Made by a program: the position numbers and the translations under genes
Shown here: positions 40,235 to 48,941 of the stretch, piece by piece
Layout: each line of letters starts with the position of its first letter
How positions within the stretch are numbered: the first letter of the stretch is position 1
The notes under the pieces: generated by a model
The model's database searches: none
What the model was told of the DNA's origin: nothing
Seen by the model: the letters and a program-made list of their open reading frames with translations, nothing else
Assembly (NCBI GenBank): GCA_963740395.1
Contig: CAVUEP010000022.1
Location: forward strand, 11,134 to 75,133
Direction: 5' to 3'
Length of the DNA stretch: 64,000 nt
Origin: CADEEN01 sp963740395
GTDB taxonomy: Bacteria > Pseudomonadota > Gammaproteobacteria > Burkholderiales > Burkholderiaceae_C

Positions 40235-41673
40235 TGAGCCTGAATCTCGTCACCCTGCTGTACCTGGTCGCCAGCGTCTGCTTCATCCAGGCGCTCAAGG
40301 GCCTGTCGCACCCGACGACGTCGATCCGCGGCAACCTGTTCGGCATGGTCGGCATGGCGATCGCCGTGCTCACCACCGCGGCGCTGATCGTCAAGCTGGC
40401 CGCGCAGGCCGGCCAGTCCGGCATCGCGGGCATGGCCTGGGTGCTGCTCGGGCTGGTGGTCGGCGGCGCCTACGGCGCCTGGCGCGCCAGCACGGTCGAG
40501 ATGACCAAGATGCCCGAGCTGGTGGCGTTCTTCCACAGCATGATCGGCCTGGCGGCGGTGTTCATCGCGGTCGCCGCGGTGGTCGAGCCCTGGGCCTTCG
40601 GCATCACGGCCAAGGGCGGCGAGATCCCGCACGGCAACCGGCTCGAGCTGGCGCTCGGCGCGGCCATCGGCGCCATCACCTTCAGCGGCTCGGTGATCGC
40701 CTTCGGCAAGCTCTCGGGCACGTACAAGTTCCGCCTCTTCCAGGGCGCGCCGGTGCAGTTCACGGGCCAGCACTGGCTGAACCTGCTGCTGGCGCTGGCG
40801 ATGCTGTTCTTCATCGTCGGCTACACGATCAGCGAAGCCAAGATCGACTTCGCCGTGCTGGTGGCGCTGGCCTTCGTGCATCGGCGTGCTGATCATCATC
40901 CCGATCGGCGGCGCCGACATGCCGGTGGTGGTGTCGCATGCTCAACAGCTACTCGGGCTGGGCCGCGGCGGGCATCGGCTTCTCGCTCAACAACGCGATG
41001 CTGATCGTCGCCGGCTCGCTGGTCGGCAGCTCGGGCGCGATCCTCTCGCTACATCATGTGCAAGGCGATGAACCGCTCGTTCTTCAACGTCATCCTCGGC
41101 GGCTTCGGCGGCGAAACCACCACCGCCGCGGCGGGCGGCGCCGAGCAGCGGCCGGTCAAGAGCGGCAGCGCCGACGACGCGGCCTTCATCCTGGGCAACG
41201 CCGAGACCGTGGTCATCGTGCCCGGCTACGGCCTGGCGGTGGCGCGCGCGCAGCACGCGGTCAAGGAACTGGCCAGCAAGCTGATCGAGAAGGGCGTGAC
41301 GGTCAAGTACGCGATCCACCCGGTCGCCGGCCGCATGCCCGGCCACATGAACGTGCTGCTGGCCGAGGCCGAGGTGCCGTACGACCAGGTGTTCGAGATG
41401 GAGGACATCAACGGCGAGTTCGGCCAGGTCGACGTGGCGATCGTCCTCGGCGCCAACGACGTCGTGAACCCGGCGGCGATGACCAAGGGCAGCGCCATCT
41501 ACGGCATGCCGATCCTCGAGGCCTACAAGGCCAAGACCGTGATCGTCAACAAGCGCTCGATGGCCTCGGGCTACGCCGGCCTGGACAACGAACTGTTCTA
41601 CATGGACAAGACGATGATGGTCTTCGGCGACGCCAAGAAGGTGGTCGAGGAGATGGTCAAGGCCATCGAGTAG
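40234..41673 (+). CDS. pntB: NAD(P) transhydrogenase beta subunit, three frame shifts
   Basis: The membrane and NADP(H)-binding subunit, about 479 residues. N-terminal helices hold SVCFIQALKGLSHPTTSIRGNLFGMVGM, FHSMIGLAAVFIAVAAVVEPWAFG and TFSGSVIAFGKLSGTYKFRLFQGAPVQF. The C-terminal domain III has VVIVPGYGLAVARAQHAVKELA, KYAIHPVAGRMPGHMNVLLAEAEVPYDQVFEMEDIN and VIVNKRSMASGYAGLDNELF. Breaks near 40879, 40936 and 41049 are extra C bases (GTG C ATC, TCG C ATG, TCG C TAC). With the alpha parts it couples hydride transfer from NADH to NADP+ with proton translocation. Confidence 0.92.
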
Positions 41674-41686
41674 GGCCTGTCCCCAG

Positions 41687-41704
41687 GCGCCGGCCGGCCG
41701 GCGC
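41687..41704 (+). terminator. Perfect 18-bp palindrome between convergent genes
   Basis: GCGCCGGCCGGCCGGCGC reads the same on both strands. It lies 14 bases after the pntB stop and touches the stop of the convergent secreted-protein gene, the position expected of a bidirectional terminator. There is no T-run, so this is a structural inference. Confidence 0.45.
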
Positions 41705-42156
41705 TATTTCACCGCGTGCAGCCCGTGGTTGAACGGGCTTCTTCGCCATTCGCCGTCGGATTGCCGCACCTCCTTGATGCCGCCCGAACCGTCCTCGCGA
41801 ATGCGGTAGCGAAAGTCCTCGCACCCGGGCACCGGCTGCCTGGCCGTGATCACGATCGTTCCGGCGCCGCGCTCGACGGTCACGGGCAGGGCACCGCGGT
41901 AGCAGACGTCGAGTTCGCCCGCGGTCATGCGAAAGAAGTGCTCGCCGTTCTTTTCCTCGACCGAGATCGTGCCGGCGACGAAGTTGTCCTTGCTGTACTG
42001 CTTGGTCGCGCGGTCGCGTTTGAACGACTTGTACTCCCAGGTCTGCGCCCGCGCCGATGAAGCGAGCACCCCCGCAGCGCAGGCCAGCGCGATCGCGGCC
42101 CCGACGCTGCGCCGTGCCGAATACGTGAATGCACGTGCGAATGGTTGCGTGGTCAT
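41704..42156 (-). CDS. Small exported protein of unknown function
   Basis: A 150-residue protein with signal peptide (ARRSVGAAIALACAAGVLASSARAQ). The short mature part WEYKSFKRDRATKQYSKDNFVAGTISVEEKNG is followed by LDVCYRGALPV and QPVPGCEDFRYRIREDGSGGIKEVRQ. Two cysteines may form a disulfide; beta-strand pattern throughout. Start ATG 42156 has AGGAGGT upstream. It lies 17 bases downstream of the 951-residue lipoprotein gene on the same strand and is probably cotranscribed. Function unknown. Confidence 0.7.
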   Translation of the reverse strand: MTTQPFARAFTYSARRSVGAAIALACAAGVLASSARAQTWEYKSFKRDRATKQYSKDNFVAGTISVEEKNGEHFFRMTAGELDVCYRGALPVTVERGAGTIVITARQPVPGCEDFRYRIREDGSGGIKEVRQSDGEWRRSPFNHGLHAVK

Positions 42157-42173
42157 GTGAACCTCCTTCGAAC

Positions 42174-45029
42174 TCATTGAGGCAGCGTCACGGTGACCGT
42201 GACAGTCATGTCGGAGAATCGACCCACCATCCAGCCGACGGATCCCGCGACGGCCCCGCCTTCGGTCGAACTGCCGCTCGATCCAGACAGTCCGGACCAC
42301 CACGCGCCGCCGCGGTCTTCCCAGCCTGCGAGCCCTGTCGATGGCGTCAGCGTCCGCGTATGCGGGAACGGGACACCGCGTGGCACGTCCGGCGTGGGCT
42401 TCTCGAGCAGCACGCTGTAGCCTGTGGCGCCACTGACCTTGGGCACGACGACATAGGCAACCACGTCATAGGCCGTGAAGTACGTGCGACCGTCGATCGT
42501 CCACGGCCGGTACGTGATCTCGTAGGTCCACCCGCCGCGCAACGTGAGGGTCTTCAGCCCTTTCTTGACCTGTATCGTCGTGGTCACCGGGTCGGTGCGG
42601 GTCGGGGGCAGCGCTTGGTCGACAGTAACCACGGCGACCACCTCGACCACGGCCGTGGTCTCGGTCGCCGGCGCGATGTAGTCAACGTAGGAGTGCGCCT
42701 TGTCGGTGTCTGCGCTGCTGATGTTCAGGTCGCCGCCGCCCGAACGAAGCCGCCACTCGTAGCGGACGCTCGCTGTGGTGGGCAGGGTCTCCACAAGGGC
42801 GGCGTTGACGCCGAGTCGCGCATCCGTGGGCAACTCGGTCGTCACGGGCGTGATCTTGAGGCTGAACGCCTTCTTGAACTTCAGCGTGCTGGTCGCGGTG
42901 CCGATCAGCTCGCGCGCGCCGCCAGCGCCGATGGGTTCGAAATAGGCGGTCACCTTGATCGTCTCGGGCGCTGCGTCGGCCGCCTTCCCGTTGGGCAGGT
43001 AGTCGGTCGTCGCGTAGTTCTTGCTGGTCGTGAAGCGGTTGGGTTGGCTCAGGCTGGCGTCGGCACGGCTGTAGAGGTTGCCGTACTGGCCCGTGCACTC
43101 CCAGTCGAAGACGATGGAGCCCTTCTCGACGCCGAATTCGTCGTTGTCGTTGTCGACGATCTCGGCTGTGACGGGATAGGTCACGCCGGTGGTCTCGACT
43201 TCGAGCGGGTCGGGCCGCAGCACGACCTTGGCTTTGGTCGCATTGACCTGCCAAGACTCGATCAACCGGCTGGTGGCGATGTCGGCCGTCAGACGCGACT
43301 TGGCCAGCAGGAACAGGCCACTGTCGACCAGCGCCAGACACTTGGTGGCTACCCCCATGCCGGCGAAGGCCAAGTTTTCCTTGTTGAACTGAATTGGCTT
43401 CGGATCTTTGCCGTCCTTGCCGGGCTTTGGCGTCCATTCGTAGAGGTTCTCGCCCCTGTTGTTGGCGTCGCCGTCGAGGAACGCGAGCAGCGCCTCGCCC
43501 TGGTCATAAGGCATCTTCTCGTAGATGAACCACTTCAACAGCAGCGTCAGGAACCCGATCGAGAACTTGCTCAGCACCGGCACGGTGAGCGCCTTGGCGC
43601 GGCCCGGCACGGGCACTTCCACGGTATCGATCAGCTGACTGCGCACGATGTCGCTCAGCGCCCCGACGATGCCGTAGTCGGGGTTGTCCTTCGCGTTGCG
43701 CAGCTTGGCAACGATCGCCGGTACATTGGTCGTCAAGACGCCGAGCAGGGCGCCGAAGAGCGACGCCTGCATGCGCTCCTTCAGGTCGCGCGCCCCGAGG
43801 TTCTTGGTCTCGTCGCCGATCTTGCCGCCGATCCAGGACACGAACAAGGGCACCAGCAGGTCCATCACCAGCGCCTGCAACGCGAGGTTTTCAGTCGCGA
43901 ACAGGCTGATGTCGATCTTGCGCCGCTCGCTCTCGTCGAGCTTGGCGTAGGCGTCCGCGCTGTAGCTGAGTGCCGCATTGCCGGCGGTGAGCACGGTCAC
44001 GCTGTACTGCGTGCGCTTGGCGCCTTCGGGCGTGACCGGCAGGGCCGCCTCGGGTGTGCGCGAGAACGCGAGCTTGCTGTTGTCACCCGAGTAGTAGGCC
44101 TCCCCCACCGCACCGAAGATCGCGCCGGCGCTGTCGAAGCCCGGCAGCATCGGGATGTCGCCCGAGGCGATCACGGGCCTGGCGCTGTCGGAGATCGTGG
44201 CGCCCGCGCTGTCGGTGTGCCCCTCGCGCCGGATCACGTACCAGGCGCGGCGCAACTTCTCGTTCTGCACGAAGATCGAGTTCAGTACGTCGCCGACGAT
44301 GGGCTGCAGGCCGCTTGCCGCTGAGGCCGGATTGATGGCAATGCCCTGCGCGCGTTCGCGGCCCACAGTGCTGCTGGCCGAGTAGCTCGCTGTCAGGCTT
44401 CGTACCGCCGCGATCACCGCATCCGTGATCGTCGCATCGGCCTGAGCCAGCGCGTAGACGTCTGCGGCCAACGCAGCAGAAATGCTTTGCGCAAGGCTCG
44501 CAGCTGCTGGGCTGGCATGGATCTGTGCCAGCCACGCGGCATTGGCCGAGCCGGAGGTCCATTCCGCACCCATCGAAAACGCAATCAGTGCGGTCGCCGT
44601 GCTGTGCGCCGACAACGCCGGCATGCCGGGGCCGACGAAGCCGTACAGCAGCGGCAAGCCCTCGGCGCTGAACAGCGTGGCGAGCTGCGCGCTGCCGAAC
44701 AGATGGCGCAGCGTCGCCCGGCCCGCGGCGACTTCGCTGAATCCGCCCAGCGGGGTGTACAGCGCGGTCCCGCCCTCGGGCAGCACAACGCCAGGCGGAA
44801 TCTCGACCGTGACCGGGCTTTCAGTGAAGGCCTCGGTCCCGGCAAAGGCGCGGCCAGCTTCACGCAGCGGTGTAGCGCCGCCCGCAGCTGGCGTGGCGGC
44901 GCCCTCGCCGCCGCCACCGCCGCATGCGACCAGTCCCAGTGGCGAAACGAGGGCCAGCCCGCTCGGCACAACCAGCATCAGTCGGCGGCGCAGCAGGTTT
45001 GGGTGCGCATGGAAATCAAGCGTCTTCAT
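42174..45029 (-). CDS. Very large putative Tat-exported lipoprotein
   Basis: An intact 951-residue protein. The N-terminus NLLRRRLMLVVPSGLALV has a Tat-like arginine pattern, and the following LGLVACGGGGGEG is a lipobox with the acyl cysteine. The N-terminal half is helical (TALIAFSMGAEWTSGSAN, SVTVLTAGNAALSYSADAYAKL, VPLFVSWIGGKIGDETKNL). The C-terminal half is beta-rich with Ig-like segments (VVLRPDPLEVETTGVTYPVTA, TASVRYEWRLRSGGGDLNIS, GGWTYEITYRPWTIDGRTYF), ending with a Ser/Gly-rich tail. I recognise no named family. It is probably anchored at the cell surface or inner membrane. Start ATG 45029, 26 bases downstream of the preceding gene. Confidence 0.75.
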   Translation of the reverse strand: MKTLDFHAHPNLLRRRLMLVVPSGLALVSPLGLVACGGGGGEGAATPAAGGATPLREAGRAFAGTEAFTESPVTVEIPPGVVLPEGGTALYTPLGGFSEVAAGRATLRHLFGSAQLATLFSAEGLPLLYGFVGPGMPALSAHSTATALIAFSMGAEWTSGSANAAWLAQIHASPAAASLAQSISAALAADVYALAQADATITDAVIAAVRSLTASYSASSTVGRERAQGIAINPASAASGLQPIVGDVLNSIFVQNEKLRRAWYVIRREGHTDSAGATISDSARPVIASGDIPMLPGFDSAGAIFGAVGEAYYSGDNSKLAFSRTPEAALPVTPEGAKRTQYSVTVLTAGNAALSYSADAYAKLDESERRKIDISLFATENLALQALVMDLLVPLFVSWIGGKIGDETKNLGARDLKERMQASLFGALLGVLTTNVPAIVAKLRNAKDNPDYGIVGALSDIVRSQLIDTVEVPVPGRAKALTVPVLSKFSIGFLTLLLKWFIYEKMPYDQGEALLAFLDGDANNRGENLYEWTPKPGKDGKDPKPIQFNKENLAFAGMGVATKCLALVDSGLFLLAKSRLTADIATSRLIESWQVNATKAKVVLRPDPLEVETTGVTYPVTAEIVDNDNDEFGVEKGSIVFDWECTGQYGNLYSRADASLSQPNRFTTSKNYATTDYLPNGKAADAAPETIKVTAYFEPIGAGGARELIGTATSTLKFKKAFSLKITPVTTELPTDARLGVNAALVETLPTTASVRYEWRLRSGGGDLNISSADTDKAHSYVDYIAPATETTAVVEVVAVVTVDQALPPTRTDPVTTTIQVKKGLKTLTLRGGWTYEITYRPWTIDGRTYFTAYDVVAYVVVPKVSGATGYSVLLEKPTPDVPRGVPFPHTRTLTPSTGLAGWEDRGGAWWSGLSGSSGSSTEGGAVAGSVGWMVGRFSDMTVTVTVTLPQ

Positions 45030-45055
45030 CTTTTGTCTCCCTGGGAATCTTGATA

Positions 45056-45814
45056 TCAGCGGCGTGGAACGGCGTACCACCAGCCGTTGCTGCCCAGCAC
45101 GTGGTACTGGCCGGAGGCATCGACGCCGTAGGTCTGGCCCTGGTACTGGTGCACGGTGCCCGGCTGCCAGGTGTGCGGCAGCTGCAGGGCCGCGCCGTTG
45201 GGCGCCACGTAGGTGCCCTGCCCCATCAGTCCGCGACCGGCCTCCTGCTGGTTGCGGAAATAGCCGTCGCGCTGCGCCTGTTGCGCCGCACCGCGGTTGG
45301 CCTCGGCGTCACGCAGGCCTTGAACCGCAGCCCGCTCGCGCCCGGCGATGCCGGCCTCGTTGGCCCGCGCATGCGCGATGCCCTGGGCCGAGAACCCGTT
45401 GGTGTAGACGTAGTTGTAGGTGAAGGTCGGGTAGTCCATCGCGGGGCGACCGCCCGAGCGCGCGACGTAATCGCGGTAGGCGGCCTGCACCTGCGGGTCC
45501 TGCATGCGCTGCTGCACGATCTGGTTGACCTGCTGCTGGCCGCGCGCGATGGTCTGGTTCATCGCGTTCATCTGCTGCTGGATCATGGCGCCGTAGTCCT
45601 GCGCCACGGCCACCGCCGGCGCCGACACGATCAAGGCTATCGCAAGCCAGCGAACGGCGGTCGTGGTCTTGACCGGGGGCCGCGTACGGCGGCGCGACGC
45701 GCGCTTGGCCGGCGTGCGCGGCTCGATGGGTGCCGCTTGTCGAACTTCGGCGTCACCAGCGTCGGCAGGGCGCGGCGGCGGCAGCGTCGCAGCGTCAGGG
45801 TCGTGGTGCTTCAT
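45056..45814 (-). CDS. Envelope protein with basic N-terminal cytoplasmic region and Gln-rich coiled coil
   Basis: A 252-residue protein. A charged, Pro-rich N-terminus (KHHDPDAATLPPPRP, KRASRRRTRPPVKTTT) leads to a hydrophobic signal/anchor (VRWLAIALIVSAPAVAVAQ). A Gln/Met-rich helical stretch follows (MIQQQMNAMNQTIARGQQQVNQIVQQRMQ). The C-terminal domain is aromatic and Gly-rich (YPTFTYNYVYTNGFSAQG, NGAALQLPHTWQPGTVHQYQGQTYGVDASGQYHVLGSNGWWY). Start ATG 45814 is preceded by AAAGGAG. It is the first of three same-strand exported proteins. Function not known. Confidence 0.68.
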   Translation of the reverse strand: MKHHDPDAATLPPPRPADAGDAEVRQAAPIEPRTPAKRASRRRTRPPVKTTTAVRWLAIALIVSAPAVAVAQDYGAMIQQQMNAMNQTIARGQQQVNQIVQQRMQDPQVQAAYRDYVARSGGRPAMDYPTFTYNYVYTNGFSAQGIAHARANEAGIAGRERAAVQGLRDAEANRGAAQQAQRDGYFRNQQEAGRGLMGQGTYVAPNGAALQLPHTWQPGTVHQYQGQTYGVDASGQYHVLGSNGWWYAVPRR

Positions 45815-45961
45815 CGTCGGCTCCTTTGCAGTGCAGGCCTGGAGGGCCCGGTGAAGCAAAGGATCGGCGGCGACCGTTAGGCAAGCGCTAGCGACAGACC
45901 GCGCCAACCGCTAGCCGAGCCTAGGGGATACCCGAACTTGCGCCGTGCGTGAGCCGGCCGG

Positions 45962-48709
45962 TCAGCCGCGCGGGGTTTCGGCCAGTGCGAGCTCGACGGC
46001 CTGTGCCAGTGAGAGCTGCTCACCCTCGCGCAGCAGATACGCGATGCGTGCGGCATCGATCTGCGTGGCCGCCAGGCGTCGCACACGGCGCAGATCGCGC
46101 ACGTCATCGGTGCTGAGCTCGCCAAAGCGACTGCGCCAGAACGCCGCCGCATAGCCCATCAGCCTCAGCGCGTTCTCAGGCTGGTGCTGGTGCGCCAATG
46201 CCCGCGGCAGGTTCCACAGCCCGAAGGCCAGGTCGAAGGAGGCCATGCCCTTCCAGGCGATGCGGATGCACTGCCGGTAGTCGTTGACGGCCTGCGCCCA
46301 TTGGTGCAGCCCGCTGTGGGCATTGCCGCGCACATTGAGCGACTGGTTCAGGCGCCGCCAGTCTTGCTGCTCGCCGGCACTGGCGATGATCGGCTCGAGC
46401 AGTTGCAGCGCGTCACGATGGCGGTTGGCGTTCTGCGCGCAGACGGCCAGGTTGTAGCGTCCGCTGTTGATCGCGTGCTGGTTGCCTAGCGGCTCCCACA
46501 GGGCCAGGGCCCGCGCGTGCAACCGTTCGCCGGCGACGCGGTCGCGGTGGTGCGCATTCGTGACAAACGCGCGCAGGGCCAGCAGGCTCGCGCGCAACTC
46601 GGCGTCGCCGCTGCCCGCCAATAGGCGGTCGGCCTCGTCGAGCAGGGGTTCGACCTCGTCGGCTCGCCTGCGGCTGCGCCAGCGCACACGCGCCAAGGCA
46701 TGCAGGGCGCGCGCGCGCTGATCGGCGCCAAGAGGTGGACCAGCGAGGCCCAACTCCGCGTGCCGCGACGCCGCATCGATCTGACCCGCCGTGAACAGCA
46801 ACGGCCCGAGCAGGCTGTGGCCGCGGGCCTTGAGCGCTGCGTCCTGGCATTGTTCGACCGCAGCCTGCGCGTGCGCCAGGCCTTCGGCAGGCAACTCGAC
46901 GTCTTCGAGACAGCGGCGCAGGCGCAGCAACAGCTCGATCGCCTCGGCCGCAGCGCCGTCGTCGACTGCGCTGGCCAACGCGGCCACCAGGTTGGGCATT
47001 TCCGCGCGCAGCAGGCCCAGCGGCGGCGTGCGCGGCAGCGCCTGGGCCCAGGCCAGGGCCCAGGCGCGATGGCGTTGGCGCCAATGGCGCTCGGCCGCGG
47101 CGTCGAGTTGTGCCGCGGCGAACTCACGAATCGGCTGGTACAAGTCAAAGCGCAGCGCGCCGTCGTCATCGCCGCGCGAGTGCAGCAGCGAGTTGGCCAG
47201 CAGGTCGTCGAGCAGCAGGTCGACATCGGCGGCCGCGTCGCCAATCAGTACCGCTGCCGCCGCCGCGTCGAAGCCGGCGCTGAAGACGGTCAGCGCCGCC
47301 AGCAACCGCGCCTGGTCGGCGCTGAGCAATTGCCAGCTCCATTCGATCACGCGCTGCATCGAGGCATGGCGCAGGTCAAACGCCCCGCGCGGCCCGCTGC
47401 GGGCCAGCAGGTCCAGGCGCGGCTTGCCCTTGCCTCGCAGACGGGCCAGCATGTCGGCCGGGGCCATGCTGCGCACGCGCGAGGCCGCCAGCTCGATCGC
47501 CAGGGGCATGCCTTCGAGCACGCGCACCAGCTCGACCAGCGTGGCCAGGTTGCGCGCGCCGACATGAAAGTCGGTGCGCACCGCACGGGCGCGCTCGACG
47601 AACAGCGCCACCGCGGGGTTGGCGGCCGCGCTGTCGATCGCGGCGTCACGGTCAGGCAGCTGCAGCGCGGCGACAGCGAACTCGTGCTCGCCGTCCAGGC
47701 CGAGCGCGCGTCGAGAAGTCACCACGATATGCAACGTGGGCAACTGCCCCAGCAGATCGGCGACCAGCGACTCGGCTTGGCCGCCGAGCTGCTCGAAGTT
47801 GTCCAGCACCAGCAGCGCCTGTCGCCCGCTGAGCGCCTGCGTCAGCGCGCGAGTCGGGTCGTCGGCGCCCGGCGCGATCTGCAGCGCGCCGGTCAGTGCG
47901 TCGCAGGCCTGTGCGCGCGTGGTGCAGGCCACCAGCGCCACGAAGGCGATCAGGTCGAAGGCCGGCGGTTCGGCCCGTTCACGCATTTCATGCGCCATCT
48001 CAACGGCGAGCCGCGTCTTGCCCGCGCCGCCGGGACCGATCAACGTCACCAGGCGATTCGACCGCACGAGCTCGCGCAGCCGCGTCGCCTGCTCTTCGGC
48101 GCCAAACAGGCGCGTAAGGTAGGAGGGCAGGGTCACGCGCACCCCCGCCAGCGAGGCCGGCGACGCTGCGGGACTTACCAGCTGAGCCTGCGCCGGGCCG
48201 ACCGGCAATGACGCCAGGCGATCGTGCAGCGCGGCCAGTCGCATGCGCTCTTCGTCGATCCAGTCGTCGTAGAAGCCGGGCAGCAACTCACCACGGTAGA
48301 GCGCGCGCGCGGCATCCGGGCGGCCGGCCCGCACGTGGCGCTCGAAGAGTGCCGCGTCGCAGGCCAGCCCGGCGTCTGCGGTGCGAACGCTGATGCGGTC
48401 GGCGATCAGCACCGGCAGCGACGGTGAGCGCCCGGGCGGCTCAAGAATGCTCTTCAGGCTCGACAACGTCTGGCGCAAGCGGTTGCGGCCGACGCTCAAG
48501 TCGACGCCAGGCCAAAGGTGCTCGATCAGTTCCTCGCGCGCGTGCGCACGCTGCGGCCACAGCGCCAGGCGCGCCAGCAGGGCCGTGGCCGCGCGGCTGG
48601 GCAACCGGTGCAGCCGCTGGCGCCCGTCGCTGAGCTCGAACTGACCCAGCAGGCGGACCTGCCAGGTCGCTTGCGTCGTGTCCGCGTCGGGCTGTGGATC
48701 TGCGCTCAT
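45962..48709 (-). CDS. Second BTAD/NB-ARC-like ATPase regulator with TPR-like tail
   Basis: An intact 915-residue STAND-type regulator. A winged-helix SARP domain (VRLLGQFELSDGRQRLHRLPSR, NRLRQTLSSLKSIL) and BTAD repeat lie at the N-terminus. An AfsR-like P-loop NTPase follows (LFGAEEQATRLRELV, Walker A LIGPGGAGKTRLA, Walker B RQALLVLDNFEQLGG, SRRALGLDGE sensor, LEGMPLAIELAASRVRSM). The C-terminal ~400 residues are TPR-like helices. There is no LuxR C-terminal DNA-binding domain, so the N-terminal wing must bind DNA. It is divergent from the TonB receptor across 232 bases, its probable target. Start ATG 48709. Confidence 0.85.
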   Translation of the reverse strand: MSADPQPDADTTQATWQVRLLGQFELSDGRQRLHRLPSRAATALLARLALWPQRAHAREELIEHLWPGVDLSVGRNRLRQTLSSLKSILEPPGRSPSLPVLIADRISVRTADAGLACDAALFERHVRAGRPDAARALYRGELLPGFYDDWIDEERMRLAALHDRLASLPVGPAQAQLVSPAASPASLAGVRVTLPSYLTRLFGAEEQATRLRELVRSNRLVTLIGPGGAGKTRLAVEMAHEMRERAEPPAFDLIAFVALVACTTRAQACDALTGALQIAPGADDPTRALTQALSGRQALLVLDNFEQLGGQAESLVADLLGQLPTLHIVVTSRRALGLDGEHEFAVAALQLPDRDAAIDSAAANPAVALFVERARAVRTDFHVGARNLATLVELVRVLEGMPLAIELAASRVRSMAPADMLARLRGKGKPRLDLLARSGPRGAFDLRHASMQRVIEWSWQLLSADQARLLAALTVFSAGFDAAAAAVLIGDAAADVDLLLDDLLANSLLHSRGDDDGALRFDLYQPIREFAAAQLDAAAERHWRQRHRAWALAWAQALPRTPPLGLLRAEMPNLVAALASAVDDGAAAEAIELLLRLRRCLEDVELPAEGLAHAQAAVEQCQDAALKARGHSLLGPLLFTAGQIDAASRHAELGLAGPPLGADQRARALHALARVRWRSRRRADEVEPLLDEADRLLAGSGDAELRASLLALRAFVTNAHHRDRVAGERLHARALALWEPLGNQHAINSGRYNLAVCAQNANRHRDALQLLEPIIASAGEQQDWRRLNQSLNVRGNAHSGLHQWAQAVNDYRQCIRIAWKGMASFDLAFGLWNLPRALAHQHQPENALRLMGYAAAFWRSRFGELSTDDVRDLRRVRRLAATQIDAARIAYLLREGEQLSLAQAVELALAETPRG

Positions 48710-48941
48710 CGGGGCCTTGCGCGGGCGTGCCGACTCGCGCTGCGGCCAGTCTAATGGCGGGCACGCCACGCCATCGTGCACGGCGGGGGTGGGTGCTGTT
48801 GCTTCCCTGCGTCGATCGGCATGACTGGCGACGCGCCCCGATGGACCACCGGCACGAACAACATGATGATCGCGGTTTCGTCGACCCTGCGCGGCACGTA
48901 CCCCGTGCCGGTCAGGCGCCGTCCACCCACCTGGAGGAACC
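48710..48941 (+). other. Divergent intergenic region upstream of the TonB receptor
   Basis: This 232-base spacer separates the BTAD regulator from the divergent TonB receptor. A ribosome-binding sequence (GGAGGAACC) lies 6 to 14 bases before the receptor start. No small coding region, long palindrome or clear promoter pair is visible. Confidence 0.4.

Noticed and set aside
42129..44324. A 731-residue plus-strand open frame
   Set aside because: It lies opposite the 951-residue lipoprotein and shows the same biased composition as the other shadows.
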